DNA from: Bombyx mori
Taxonomy: Eukaryota > Arthropoda > Insecta > Lepidoptera > Bombycidae
Reading direction: 5' to 3'
Assembly: GCF_030269925.1 (NCBI RefSeq)
Contig: NC_085110.1
Coordinates: 620,001 to 684,000 of the forward strand
DNA: 64,000 nucleotides
How positions within the stretch are numbered: the first letter of the stretch is position 1; every line of letters starts with the position of its first letter. Under the pieces are notes generated by a model. That model saw only the letters and a program-made list of their open reading frames with translations, had not been told where the DNA came from and made no database searches. Position numbers and translations under genes: made by a program. Below are positions 1 to 12,163 of this stretch, piece after piece.

Positions 1-23
1 ATGACAACCCACTCTAAGGTAAA

Positions 24-2465
24 CTATGGTAAAGTACGAGTATCAATATACACGAACCACTCCATTGTCCCGAATATGTCAGATTCCGTGACTTCGAAGA
101 AATGTATTCCGTCGAGCGTGCAGTGGTCGAACTCGCGGAGTCGGCGCAGCACCTCCACCAGCCCCCGCACGTCCGACTCCTTGCGAGCCAGCCGACGTCT
201 CAGGGTGGCTCGCTCGCACTGCAGCTCCGAAACGATCTGGTGCGAGAACACTCCTCAATACGAGCCTTCTTATGCGGAGCACTGCAGTCGGGTGTAAAGT
301 GAATCCAATCCACGGACATTGAACACATATAGCTGAGTATTTATTTTCATATATATATACAAGTCCTACCACCAGTAAATACGCATTATAATTTTGCAGA
401 GTCCAACACTCATATAAATATTAGCCTATCCATTAAGTACATGTATTTTCTACATGGGTACCAAGTTTCAAGTCAATCGGATGCATGGTTCAGTAGTTAT
501 AACAGAACATCCGTAAAACCACTGTAGATTTATATATTATAGTATAGATAGATATAGTATAGATAAAGGACAGAATGTTACGCGATTTTTTGAGAAAGTA
601 AAATCTGAATAATCGATATACCAGTGAAACATTACAAAATATAGATTTTGGTATAAAATTTCTGAAAATTCAAGCCTCTTGTATCGAATTAAAAACAAAA
701 CTGGCTTGTATGAGCATAACTCGTGCCCCGAGAGTTCCGGGCAAAGCTCTTCGTGCGTTAAGCTATCCGCAACCTAGTCTAATGATAACAACACTTAAAA
801 ATAACATAAATTATAATTTGACGTTAAATAATTTAAATACACAATTTACAGAATAAGAATACTAGAAATATAGATTTGCCATTAATTATTCACAAATAAT
901 CATTCATTCTTATCTTAGAAATACCGACAGCCATAAGTTTGAGGCCGAAATAAATTATTTCCTATACATTTTCGAGGTGACGGTCGACTTGCGAATTGAT
1001 TTACAAGGCAGGTTCTATTCGGCGAGTCGAAAATCATAAAAATACTATTTTCTAAGGACACTATTTTCAGATATTTCCCTTTACTTATGCTTTCAGACTT
1101 TACCATTTTCTGTGATTTTGTGATCAAAGGGAAAAGTCCTAAGTACAGGTCTTGAGTGACAAAATGTTATGGCCCACTCGGATTACCGCAATAACGCGGA
1201 CCTAACGCAATGTGTCGTATTTTTTTCAACTTTATGCCTGAGCAATGTGGCTAACCATTGCCGAGAAAAAGCGTCTAAGTTTCAAACAGACTGACGACTG
1301 AGCGGTCTTATTACGAAAACACTGCAACTGTATAAAATACGCAGAGGTCTTGCCTCAATAACATAAAAAAAAACATTCCCAATGAGTGACAGCCAGTTAT
1401 TTAAAAAAAAAAAGGAAACCTACTTCAACGTGTTTCCGACGTTCATACAAGAGTTTGGAAGTGGCCTCCGTCTCCAGATCCTCTACAGCCTGCACGAGCA
1501 ACCTGTTCTGAGCGAGGAGGTCGCTCACCCACGACTTCAGGACGGCTACTTGCATCTAAACGCATCACACTTGCGTTAGCAGGACTTTAGCTTGATTAGA
1601 TCGAAAAGGTATGTAGTATGTAGACTCCCACGGTCGGTGGATCGGCTTACAGTGGTCACTTGTTTGTACACATCACAACGAGCATAGTACAATCTACCTT
1701 GAGGCGTGAGGTCTACATCTCAATTTGTTTTGTAGTATTGGCCTTACCCTTCAAGTCCTACCACTAGTAAGTGGACACAGTTAGCGGTATGTGGCACTAT
1801 ACACACAATAGTATATGAAGACTTCGGTAAGTGCACAGTTAGACGATTTTTTTCCCCTACCTATGCTGATAGCTTTGAGAGGCTATTTCAGCTTTACCCT
1901 TGCGTGTAGCTGAGCTCTCGAGGTTTAAGCCGGAAGTGTTGCTAACACTGGCCCTAGTAAGAGCCGTCCTTCGCAGAATCTACCACCGGATCGGAAACGC
2001 GACCCACTGAGAAGATTCGGTGAGAAACTCAGTGGGCTGTGTCTGTGGGTTGATTTACTTGTCGAGCCTTTCGTCGCAAGCGACGGGTTCAGCGCGGACG
2101 GTGGCCGGTGCTTATCGTACCTAAAAGCACCGTTAATGGATCGGGAGTGGATTAGAGTAACGTCGACTGTTTACAAGTCAAGTGGACTGCCAGTTCAGCC
2201 AAGGTTCAAATGTAGAAACCTGTTGTTCAAATGATGTTGTGACCTTTCCCAAGTTTTATGTCCCGGTTTTTTCTACTTAAATTTATTGATTTAATGGCCC
2301 GTGTCTCAAACTGACCTGCGTCTTATTCCCGACCCCGGCCTCTTCGATCCGGGCCAGTCGTTTTTCATAAACCACCTGAACCTCCCGGAGTATCGCGAGG
2401 GTGGAGCCTCTCTTACACTCACATACGTCACGCTCGGCATCACAATCTATTATATTTTGATTCAT
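24..2465 (-). CDS. Coiled-coil protein of unknown function, three exons, 3' end uncertain
   Basis: I do not recognise this gene. Three minus-strand segments join in phase 0: exon 1 2316-2465 (ATG at 2465, donor GTCAGT), exon 2 1424-1555 (acceptor TTTAG, donor GTAGGT) and exon 3 24-236 (acceptor ACCAG, stop at 24-26), giving 164 residues. Exon 1 has an acidic/Cys start (DCDAERDVCECKRG) followed by a helix (ILREVQVVYEKRLARIEE). Exons 2 and 3 read as charged coiled coil with leucine spacing (LLAQNRLLVQAVEDLETE, then ERATLRRRLARKESDVRGLV). The C-terminal tail after LRRLREFDHC is not coiled coil, so the last coding exon may in fact end earlier and splice beyond the window edge. No signal peptide or membrane segment is seen. 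The exon chain is well supported by phase and splice sites; function is unknown. Confidence 0.55.
300..1423. other. Intron 2 of the coiled-coil gene, nothing recognised
   Basis: AT-rich sequence between exons 2 and 3 of the minus-strand coiled-coil gene. I see no ORF with coding character, no terminal inverted repeats and no member of the repeat families found elsewhere in the window. Confidence 0.4.
1850..2165 (-). repeat. Silkworm-type interspersed repeat, family C (SINE-like)
   Basis: Near-complete minus-oriented copy of a repeat found at least nine times in the window. Diagnostic stretches are AGAATCTACCACCGGATCGG, CGACCCACTGAGAAGAT and CTCAGTGGGCTGTGTCTGTG, ending in a T-run at the left (the 3' A-tail of the minus strand). 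It lies in intron 1 of the coiled-coil gene. Other copies are near 10020, 16437, 43770, 48095, 54290, 55205, 58080 and 61845. Confidence 0.7.
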
Positions 2466-3093
2466 TGTGTAAATAAAAACACATTTGTTTTACTTTGATG
2501 AAGTTCAGTACGGTCTGATTGCACGTGTCAATTGTGATAGACGTAACATTGCTAGGTTTGTATAATATTCTCTTTGATTAGAGAAATGTATCTATTTGAT
2601 GACGAAAAGCAACCGTTTCCCATCAAAAGAGGTCTGTGTCGCCAACTCAAGGTTATTTTACAAAAAATTGAAAAATTCCCACATTCAAGGATCGCGAAAG
2701 GATTCTGTAACTTTGGCTAGGAGCGCATGTTCGCGTGGTGATGTCCACGGGCTACGGCACAGCTCTAAGAATTTGGTTTACACCAATATAAAGTAGGTAT
2801 GTAATAGTGAGGGTGACCGGCGGCCTCACGTCTGCTTCCCGGAGCCGCCCCGGGACACAATCATTAGCATTGACTGATCTACTACAATTGAATCGAGAGA
2901 CACTCCTTTCTAAAGTGGGTATATAATGGGTATATACAATAAGTATTCACTAAAATATGAAAACAAGTAATAAGTGTTGTAACACATATATTTATAGATA
3001 ACACATAACATTAAAAACAATACAGATATATACAGTCAGGTTAGTGCCCGCCGTGACTGCTGGCGAGGGGCCGCACCGACACTGCAGTATGCC

Positions 3094-3259
3094 TAGTGCA
3101 AGCTTTTTAACGTCCTTGATAGCTTAAAAGTTTACTGAGATATGTATGCAATTGGAACGTTAGCCTACGTTTGCCGCTAGGGGCGTTGTTCCAACTGCGT
3201 ACAAATTCGAATTAACTCTTACGCTATCGCGAACGTTTAAAAACTCGCAGTAAACACAC
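3094..3259. repeat. Palindromic MITE, copy 1
   Basis: About 165 bp whose left half is the approximate reverse complement of its right half: the outer arm reads GCTTTTTAACGTCCTTGATAG and the opposite arm, reversed, reads GTTTTTAAACGTTCGCGATAG. The centre is a variable loop (GTTTGCCGCTAGGGGCGTTG). A better preserved copy lies at 20941-21107, which shows that this is a mobile family and not a chance hairpin. Confidence 0.7.
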
Positions 3260-3679
3260 TGGATGCGTTCGATACATCTGAGTACGCTGAGTGCTATTAC
3301 TTGATTGAATTCATTCACAGATAACAACCGATCACACGACATTCGATCTTATTCATACTTCAATGTGAATACATTTTAGCTTACCCTTAACAAAAATAAT
3401 AAAAGCATTTATTTGGGAAATGATTTCAAATATTCGAAGCGACCTATTCATTCAGCTACTATTACAATAAACACGCTTTTTGTAAAACCTAACGTTTAGT
3501 TATGAACCTTACGGCTCAGTAAATAAGGACAACACTGGTGGTGCCAGTGTGCCCGAGCGGTTCGCTTACTAACAGATGCCACTACTCAATTAACTCAGCC
3601 CTTTTACAAATTTTTCTGCTAAAAATCTATTGATATATGTATCAATACATTCATTAAGCTAAATAACCTAGTTAGTATC

Positions 3680-3915
3680 ACAATGCATATCTGACTACCG
3701 CGCCTGCCAGCACACGTGCACAGTGACGTCACTGTGCTGCCTGTGGGGACCGAGCCACGCCCACCTCCCGTAGACTAGAAGTTATCTCGCGCCGGCCGCG
3801 CCGTGTTGCTCACTAGTAGACTCAACTGTGTGAGCAGCCGCGTGTGGTGTCCGCCGCGGGAGCCCCGACACGTGGCGGCATCAGGACTGTGGGACACGGA
3901 TTACGGGGGGCTCAG
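3680..3915. promoter_or_regulatory. GC-rich island with a 20-bp CRE-centred palindrome; candidate promoter or 5' non-coding exon
   Basis: This CpG-rich block stands out in AT-rich DNA between the coiled-coil gene and the carrier gene. Positions 3718-3737 form a perfect 20-bp palindrome (GCACAGTGACGTCACTGTGC) centred on the CRE core TGACGTCA, with an E-box CACGTG just before it. A possible plus-strand donor (GGGCTCAG then GTAATG) closes the island near 3916. It could be the promoter of the minus-strand coiled-coil gene (start 2465) or an upstream non-coding exon of a plus-strand gene such as the MARVEL gene at 10281. Neither can be proven without transcript data. Confidence 0.4.
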
Positions 3916-4088
3916 GTAATGACTTGCGTCTAGACATCTAGAATCCATTATTTTTTTATATTTATGTGACAAAATTTGTGTAATGACGGCAAGACAGTGT
4001 CGCCGAAGATTGAACAAGCCAAGATATCATCTCACCTTATCGTTTCGTCGCACGAGTGCGCGGACAGCAGCGCGTTGCGTGCGGAATC

Positions 4089-7000
4089 CTAGTAGAGCTG
4101 CTTGAGCTGCTCGTAGGTAATGAAGAATATGATGTTCCAGGGCCCCATCCGCAGCCACGTCGGCACGAACCCCTTGTACAGCGCGCGCGCACCCTCGCTG
4201 CGCACCGTCTGCACCACACACTACTTTATGCGACCAGTTACAGTACAATATCCGTACGCTAATTATATCTAAAGCACTCCTACTCCTACAGAGATATAGG
4301 GAACTGATTTCAATATGGACAGCTTAGTGTTGAGCTTCTTTCTGCAAAACAACACAAGTCTACATTAGACTCACCTGCAGGAGACAGTCGACGGTTCCTT
4401 TGTAAATTATTTCGTTTGTCCTTATTTGGTGATCTAAAATTTTTCTTTGGTTCATTAGCCGCGTCTGTGGAGAAATTTAAATCGAGTGATAAGAAAATGT
4501 TTATAAATATAAAAAAATGTGTGTGTGCAAGTCACACACGGTAGAAGTGAAACTTATAAAAAATAAAAATAATCGCAAGGGTCAAAACCACTCCGCAGTG
4601 CAATGGAGCAGCCTCACCCTGGGGGAACCGCCTGCGAAATCACGGTCTCCCAGCGCTAGGTAAGTATGATTTAGCAAGAGAAATATGAGAACGTCTATCA
4701 ACTGTGTAACATCTCGTCACCGCGATTCAGGAGTTGTTGAATTTACGTGCAGCGATATCTGTTGATAACAAACTAAATAAAAATAAAAGTATCTCAGGAC
4801 GCTCCGAGAGCCACGACAGCGCTTCGTGATTTGTCGGCGCCGCTCGGAGCAGCTTCGGCAAGCCAATCGCGGCACACTTATTTTTTCGTTTCGTTTCATT
4901 TCGTTTCATCGAGTTTGAAATCACATCACAACGATTGTATAGAAGTTTCACTTAAAAAAATATAAAGTTTTATGTGAGTAGTGTGTCGGATGGCCCTAGT
5001 GGTATGTACCCGCAAGACGTCTAGCGGCGTGCTGGCCACGGCGCTGCCCAGCGAGGCGAGCAGGCTGGACAGCAGGTGGTTGGGCGGCGAGTCTCCGAGC
5101 GGGCCCAGCAGGCGGCGCTTGGCGGCGTCGTACACGGGCAGCTCCACGGCCGCGATGACGGCGGCGCGCTGCGACGTGGGCCCCACGCCGCGCCACAGCC
5201 CGCCGCGACCCTCCGTGCGGTATATGTCCAGGAAGCAACGCACCAGGTTGCGCTTCTCCTCGCCCATCTGCGCGACAACACCACTTGTAACCACTTCACT
5301 CCGTCTCAACATTACCACATAAAATAACATTTGTATTTTAATGAACGTAAAATGTGACGAGACCTCGCGATCTACCTAATGACGACCAGTTACCGGGACC
5401 CATTGAAGTCACAATGAGGGACAATAAAACGTTGAGTTGTATTCTTAGTTTTCAGACTTCAGAACTCTGAAATGTGCAATAACGTGCATTGTTTGCCTCG
5501 CAACAGAAACAATCAGAACTGTTTTGGCAGTTAAAAATATGGGAGATACTGCTTGCTAGACGATGGTGAGAAATAACATTATAAGATAAATTTGTAAGTT
5601 AGGTTTGGGTAATCTACGATGTGTCGGAGGCCTACCTGCATCCGCACTTTTAGTACGTCGGTAGGGTTGGCAATAGCACTGGACAGTCCACCCGCAAAGG
5701 CAGCACAGAAAGTGTTCGTAGGGAGGTGCTCCTTCGTTCCACCGTCCGCTCGTCTCTTGGCGAGCGCGTTCTTCAGCGTATAGTAGGTACCAAACTTAAT
5801 CGTGCCATACGTCGCTTGTCGCAGCACCGCCGGCCAAATGCTGTTCGTACAACATTACTAATAAAGTAATCAATTTTATTCGGCTTTTTTTTTTTTTTTA
5901 CTGCCCTTGTAGGCAGACGATCACACGGTCCACCTGATGGTGAGTGGTTACCGTCGCCCATCCGAAATCTACTCCGGTGGCGGGCGGTGCGAGGGTAAAA
6001 ACGAGATGACGATATCATCTCGAAAAATTCCTCAGAGCACATACCTCACGCTCTACATAAATTGACTAAGATTAGACTTATGATGCTCCATACAAGTTGT
6101 TACTAATTCTGTCCGAAAGAAATGCATCGCTGTTTGTTAAAGAGCGTATCCAATACAAACGAGTTTTATAACCGTCATAATAGATTTGAACGCACCTTAT
6201 CGAGATCATATATCGAATCGTATGTTCCATGGGGAGTACTCTGAGGAATTGTTTGAGATGATACCGACATCTCGCTTTTACCATCGCACCGCTCGTCACC
6301 GGAGTAGAGTTAATCTATACTACCTGGAGCCACTGCGTTCATCCACAGTGCGTTTCCAGAGATCTTTTTTGCCACGTACCATCCGACTATGGAATGAGCT
6401 CCCCTCCACGTGTTTCCCGAGTGCTATGACAAGTCCTTCTTCAAACGAGGCTTGTGGAGAGCATTAAGCGGTAGGCAGCGGCTTGGCTCTGCCCCTGGCA
6501 TTGCTGACGTCCATGAGCGACGGTAACCACTCACCATCAGGTGGGCCGTATGCTCGTCTGCCAATACGGAAAAAAAAAAACTTGTAATTGTTCTATTTCA
6601 CAGTGAAATCTAAACAAGTATTTAGGTCCAACAATAACTTTGGGCATAGGGCCAATGAGAAGAAAGCGTTTACTAGGAAATCGTATTGTAGGACACAATG
6701 TCGCTTGAAAAGCACGTGTTTTCTTTTTACGCGCGCTATGACATGCCCTTTATCAAACGAGGCTTGCAGAGAGTATTTAGTGGTAGACAGCAAGTTGGCT
6801 CTGCCCCTGGTATTGCTGACGTCCGTGAGCGACAGTCACCACCCACCATCAGGGGGCCGTAACTCGTCTACCTACAAGGGCAATAAAAAAATATAACCCC
6901 ATAGTCATTGCCAAATCCGATGACTAAATATCTATTGTCGGCACTGAGAAAACCCAGTTGAAGTCCGTTTCTTTGGTAAAATGATTTGGTGTTTAGGATC

Positions 7001-8394
7001 TGGGTGTACAAATCCTTGTCTTGAAGGTGTGTTTCTAGCAATCATGCAATGTAGAAATTCTTAACTTGGGACCCCTGTATGTTTTTAACTAACATTGATT
7101 GCAAATCAGCATATGGTACCATTTTGTGTCAATATTCATTTTTATAGTTCACTGTGCATCAGAAACAGTGGTACAAGCCCATTCTTGACGCTAAAAGTTT
7201 CTTATTCAGTATAGCAAACAATATTTCTCTATGCAAAGGTCAGATTTCAACAAGCAGCTCTTTTTATTGATAAGCTTTATAACCCATGTGTCGATAATAG
7301 ATAGTCCTTACTGCCACAAGAAGGTTACAAGATTACAAAGATGTTACAACATAAATATGTGTATAAAATATTCATTGTCTGCTGATAACAAATCTGTTAT
7401 CATTACTTGTTATGACTGAACTTTATCAATATAAAAACATTTACATCATAACAGTGGATTTTTGATAAATACAACTTGGAGACAATCTTCCAATTACAAC
7501 TAAATGAAAAAAAAAAAATTATAATTAAAATTATTCAAACATATAAATTAAAAGTTATAAGATAATTTGATAGGTAAAATATCGAGTGAACTATTTAATC
7601 ATGCAACTAACCTAAGATTCAAACAGTAAGCAAAACTTTTCTCTATAAATGGTTAAGATTTGGACATGTCGTCTTTGACTTGGAATAGCATCACCCCTAC
7701 TTCCCAGAGACAGCACCATTCATGTCCAATGTTCAGAAATAAAGGTTTCCATTGTTTCTATTCAAACTTACCCACAATATAAAGCCTTGACACCCTCTTG
7801 CTTGGAAGTTTTGATGATGCAGTCCACCATCCCAGTATACCGTAGTTCAACATGACGAGGATCTATCTTCTGTCCTTGGATTTGAAGACGAGTTTTGGTT
7901 GTATCGATAGGGAATGTGCCTAGAAATAAATTAACGATTGTCAATTCTTTATTCCATTTTGTTTTATAATTTCTAGCAGTGCACATGTGTATTGTATTTT
8001 AGAGGATTGGGTTATACACTAATATGTACTAGCCAGACTTGGCCTAGCCTGCTCTTTGTGTTAATTATATATTAGTAAAACACTTTACACTTCTAAGCAG
8101 TATAGCCAATCTTGTAAAAAAACTAAGAGACAATCTTCATATCTCAAAGTAGACATTAAATTTATAAGGTACCAGTCTCAATTGTATTTCTTAAGCTATC
8201 CAGTGGTCATATGAAAGGGACTGTGAAAAGCTAAGTGGAAATTAATGATTATTGTGCTATCATTTGGTCAAGGTATTTAATCCATATTAAGAGGTTATAA
8301 TTCTTTTTATATTTTTCTAAACATGCTTACCGAATTCTGCAACTATGGACGCTAATCCACCGTAAATAAACGGTCGCCAATTACGTTCTCCCAT
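4089..8394 (-). CDS. Bmcp: Mitochondrial carrier of the UCP5/Bmcp (SLC25A14/A30) type, complete, six exons
   Basis: Inner-mitochondrial-membrane carrier of the SLC25 family, brain mitochondrial carrier/UCP5 group. Exons (minus): 8331-8394 (ATG 8394), 7772-7919, 5636-5840, 5010-5267, 4375-4464 and 4089-4208 (stop). Together they give 885 bp, 294 residues, the usual length for the family. All junctions have GT/AG and matching phases. The three carrier repeats show the signature in turn: [17 protein letters not shown] (repeat 1), [12 protein letters not shown] (repeat 2) and ASTPLDVLR joined to TRLMNQR (repeat 3). [20 protein letters not shown] and the C-terminal [15 protein letters not shown] are typical of Bmcp/KMCP1. 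Proteins of this group are linked to proton leak or anion transport; the substrate of this one is not readable from sequence. Intron 2 contains LINE debris. The call is firm; only the orthologue choice between UCP5 and KMCP1 is inference. Confidence 0.92.
5880..6060 (-). repeat. Truncated LINE 3' end, minus orientation (family B)
   Basis: Read on the minus strand this is a fragment of the C-terminal reading frame and 3' UTR of a non-LTR retrotransposon: [20 protein letters not shown], then the tail with GATGGGCGACGGTAACCACT and a terminal A-run (the T-run at 5885-5899). Sequence between the two parts is deleted compared with the fuller copy at 6186. It lies in intron 2 of the carrier gene. 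Confidence 0.65.
6186..6580 (+). pseudogene. 5'-truncated LINE, reverse-transcriptase C-terminus and 3' UTR (family B)
   Basis: The ORF at 6186-6467 encodes the C-terminus of a Jockey-like LINE protein ([15 protein letters not shown] is the diagnostic motif). It is followed by the family-B tail with CGGCTTGGCTCTGCCCCTGG and GGTAACCACTCACCATCAGG, ending in an A-run at about 6570-6580. Only the last ~90 codons remain, as expected for target-primed reverse transcription that stopped early. It sits in intron 2 of the carrier gene, opposite in orientation to the gene. Confidence 0.65.
6715..6895 (+). repeat. Second family-B LINE tail
   Basis: A more decayed copy of the same LINE 3' end. Frame remnants of the RT C-terminus (ATGACATGCCCTTTATCAAACG) precede the tail (TTGGCTCTGCCCCTGGTATT, CACCACCCACCATCAGG) and an A-rich end near 6890. 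It lies close behind the copy at 6186-6580, in the same orientation. Confidence 0.55.
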
Positions 8395-8710
8395 TACACG
8401 AGAAATACAATGTCACAATTTAATATTATTTAACACCGGCTGAGCTTTTATTATCAGTAAATTAATTAGATTTAACGCATTATGTCAGATAACTCTTACA
8501 CTGCTCGAATTATCGTATTTTTTTCACATACAAATGTTATTGGTATTTAATAAAACATTAAATAACAAAACTAAAAGATTTTCCATACAAAACTAAATAT
8601 CTTGCCTCACTGCCTCTCAAATATTGTCTCAAATATATTAAGTGTATAATCTATGATATGTACCTATTATGTGTATAATCTATGCTGCCTCATACACGAC
8701 ACGATCTTCT

Positions 8711-9545
8711 GACTTTTTGGCGGGAACGCGAGGAGTGAAGTTGTGTGATTTGTTGTATTTTGTCTATTTAGTGTTTCTTCGGGTTTAAATATGTAATAAT
8801 GGTGGTTTATTAACTGTCTGTGAAAGTGCACAAATGTAGGAAAATGAAACAAAGCCGCTGGACGTAACTTCTCAGGATCCTCCAAAAAGTCCACTAAAAG
8901 ATCTTAGTAAATGACCACCATTTTACTGAGATTATATTTCATCCCATATCGTCTCATCTCATTTCATTTAATTTCATCCCAGTTGATTAATGTCTCAAAT
9001 TAATCAATTTCATTTCATTTCACTCCATATTATCATTTTTCATAAAAATATGAATATAAATTAAATTTAATTAAAACAAGACATGGCTTAAAGGTCTTAG
9101 TCATTAAAGCTCTTAAAAAAAAAAGACACGACTTTCTTCAATTTATTTTTTGGCTCCGGCACGGTTTGTGCATTAGCCAGCGTCAAGTAATAAGATTTTT
9201 ATTATTGGTTGTTTTAATTATTTACAGTTTTTGAATAACAAAAAACGAAGGAAACGAATCGCGACATAATGTAAATGATTAAAAACGAATTAACTTTACA
9301 AATGATATGATAAAATTGTGGTAATTTACTGATATTTTCAGTCGATTTTTGGAGGATCCCTTTTTGGATATAATCTCGTCTAATTCTTCACTTCATTTCA
9401 TTTAATTGAAGTTGATTAATGTCTCAAATTAATCATCTTCATTTCATTTCACTCCATATTGTCATTCTTCATAAAATTAAGACTATTATAATTAAAATAA
9501 GACATGACTTAATAGTCTTAGTTACCAGGTTATAAAATCCCCTAA
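8711..9545. mobile_element. Long-inverted-repeat foldback element, copy 1 (left arm, right arm lost)
   Basis: Starts with GACTTTTTGGCGGGAACGCG. The left arm is nearly identical to the element at 26194-27628, but here it is uninterrupted at the point where that copy carries a LINE (GCCGCTGGACGTAACTTCTC is continuous). The middle, including TTTGTGCATTAGCCAGCGTC, also matches. About 170 bp (TTGATTAATGTCTCAAATTA to AAAATAAGACATGACTTA) are repeated at about 8980-9110 and 9410-9545, and the expected right arm is missing. I see no transposase. Confidence 0.65.
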
Positions 9546-10019
9546 AAAAATCTCTATTGTTTATCTAAACTATTTACCTTTAAAAATTGTTGCTATTATT
9601 ACAAAATTACCTTACACGTTACACAACTTTTCTAATTAGTCCAAAGCAATAAAGTAAGTAATGATATTATGGAGTGAAATGGAATTTAAGCATGCACGCT
9701 TAATTTTATTCATATTCAAATAAAATTGTTAATTTCCAATAGATTCAATGAACAATAAACCCTGTAGTAGTGCACATATTTAGGAATCGACGAAAGCAAT
9801 GTTTATCTAGTGTTTTGCAGTACAGCAATTCTATTAATTGTGTCTTGGCAGTCGTCGAGGCTTAAAAGATAAGAGGCCTGGTGCACTCATATCGAGCTAT
9901 ATAATTGTGCCAGTGATCGAATCCCACAAGAAGGTATCATTTTTTCTAATGAAATACGTACCTACTTTAAAAATGTTGACGAATGACTTCCACGGTGAAG
10001 GAGCCCATATGTATACAGC

Positions 10020-10137
10020 CCACTTTTTTCGCCCGATCTTCTCAGTGGGTCGCGATTCTAATGCGGTGGTAGATTCTTTGAAGCACTGCTCTTGCTAGGG
10101 AAGAGCACCTAGGCTCCCAGCGAACAGGTAGAGGAAA
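10020..10137 (+). repeat. Family C repeat, 3' fragment
   Basis: Plus-oriented partial copy: TTCTCAGTGGGTCGCGATTC and TGCGGTGGTAGATTCT, ending in GGAAAAAAG. It lies just upstream of the first exon of the MARVEL gene at 10281. Confidence 0.55.
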
Positions 10138-10280
10138 AAAGTTGAAAGAATAACATCCTGCAAGCTTTGAGCTCATCCACCCAACTGAGCAATAAATAAA
10201 AAAAGAGTTGGCAAGTTAATGTAACAGCGTTCCCAGTAACGTGAAAAATATTTTTCAAATTCTATGCTTTTAAGGAGAAG

Positions 10281-12163
10281 ATGTTTGATAATTTCCACAA
10301 CAATCAGACTGTGGCACAAGAGCCCCCACCTCCTAAGAAAGTGCTTAGATGTGACAAGAGCTATGTCACAACTATACCAGGAATCCTGAAAGTTGTTCAA
10401 GTGGTAAGATACTAATATCAACTGCTGATTTAGACTTTTTATTACTAAATAAATTGTTTTGAATTACATTCATATATGTTGAAAAAGATAATTGAGAAAG
10501 AGCTTATTGTGAATCTGTACTGGTAATTTAAATATCCTGTCTACTTCTCCTGTGAAGCAAGTTGCATTGTAGTTTGAAGGGGGAACCGTTGCTACGCAGT
10601 ACAATTGGAACTGACTTTTGGCATTTACATTGTGATGTGTACCAGTAACCATTTCATACTAGTTGAGATGAGACCACATTAGTCCTAGATGGGCGAATTC
10701 GAATCTTGTACTGGTGGTAGGACCTCTTCTGAGTCCGCGTGGGTAGGTATCACCGCCCTGCCTATTTCTGCCGAAGCAGTAATGCGTTTCGTTGAAGGAT
10801 GGGGCAGCCGTTGTAACTATACTTGAGACCTTAGAACTTATATCTCAAGGTGGGTGGCGACTAAGCAATAAAAAAATAATGGACTGCTGCTATAACGCTT
10901 TGTCTATGAGCACCAAAATACGCTTCAAGTCCACAAGCTTGGGCTCCAGTAACCACTTAACACCAGGTGGGCTGTGAGCTAGTCCACCCATCTAGCAATA
11001 AAAAAAAAAATTAAACTCATACTAACTTCCATAATCATTAAATAATTCAAATATTATCTGATATGTTAATGTCAGCTGATTGAATGCTTTCAGTGCTGCA
11101 ACATAATAGGCTTCATCTGTATCAAAGTGAGCTGGTCATGGGTATCGGCAATATTCTACAACATGGTATACTGGATTGGAAACATTCTGACTATTCTACT
11201 TCTTCTCGCATACACTTGTCATTTTGTTGAGAAGTATGACCACTGGCCTTGGTTCAAATATGAGTTCTTCTACTGCAGTATTATGGCCTTAGCTTATGTT
11301 GTGTGTTCAATATTTGCTGCTACCATTGGGGAAAGTGTTGGATATGCTGTTGTTGTGAGTATGTTTGAGTAATTATCTGAGATAGAGATTTTTATTTACA
11401 TATTTTTGCTTCTTTACTTTGAATTTTAATAATCATTTAGCGGGTATAGTAAACCAGCAGTAGAAAAAGCTGTGGGAGTACCCATAGCTTCACACTTATT
11501 CTGATAGCCCTGTGCTTCATTTTGCCTAGACTATTAAGGTAAACTCTATCACCTTAACAAGTCAGTCCAAGTAAAACAGATTTTTATCAATGTACCTATT
11601 TAAAAAAACAATTTATTATATGAATACCACATACCATAGACAATTAAAGTGAAATGAAATATATGGGAGGCCTGTTCCATCTTAGCACAGCAATTATGTG
11701 CAACAACCTTTAATTTATGTGAACTAATTTGGAGTGTGAAGTTGTGGAAGTGTACCTATGTGCCATATTTGTCCTAAAACAGTCCTATAAGTGCCAGAAA
11801 AAATACAAGCCCAAGTTTTGTGCAAATTTTAATTGATGAAACTGCAAGTTTTGAATGGGTTGTGTAAAATCTCAACATTTTAAAACAACCTGTGTAAACC
11901 TATGTAATTCCCAAAGCAAAAAAAATGATGCTAATATACCACCTAATAAATCTGCAATATAATATGAAGAATGCATGAGATGGAGTAGTGTTCTCACATC
12001 AATTGATGTTTGATTGTAAAAACATTGCAGATGTCTTATGTTTTATGGAGCTAATTTTAAACATTCCCCTTTACAGTTCTTTGGATTGGTGGCAACCTGT
12101 GCCTATGGATTTGATGCTTACCAAAAATACAAAGGATGGAACAGGGGTCTGCCACCACAATGA
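10281..12163 (+). CDS. MARVEL-domain four-transmembrane protein, paralogue 1
   Basis: Small tetraspan membrane protein with a MARVEL (CKLF/CMTM-like) fold, a family linked to vesicle traffic and cell-junction membranes. Exons 10281-10403 (41 codons, donor GTAAGA), 11094-11354 (87 codons, acceptor CTTTCAG, donor GTGAGT) and 12077-12163 (28 codons plus TGA) join in phase 0 to give 156 residues. The N-terminus is hydrophilic and Pro-rich (QEPPPPKKVLRCD). TM1 spans the exon 1/2 border (PGILKVVQV then CCNIIGFICIKVS). TM2 is WIGNILTILLLLAYTCHFVE and TM3 is ALAYVVCSIFAATIG. TM4 begins at exon 3 (FFGLVATCAYGFDAY). The cytosolic tail is short (GWNRGLPPQ). It shares architecture with the genes at 21563-25509 and 31504-44243; its tail is much shorter and lacks their AQG/VVSK segment. 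I cannot assign an exact orthologue name. Confidence 0.85.
10695..11010 (+). repeat. Silkworm-type interspersed repeat, family A (SINE-like), internally interrupted
   Basis: Contains GAGTCCGCGTGGGTAGGTAT, ACTTGAGACCTTAGAACTTA and GGGCTCCAGTAACCACTTAA, ending GAGCTAGTCCACCCATCTAG plus an A-run. About 75 bp of unrelated sequence replaces the segment between GGTGGGTGGCG and GGGCTCC. It lies in intron 1 of MARVEL paralogue 1, about 85 bp before exon 2. Confidence 0.65.
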
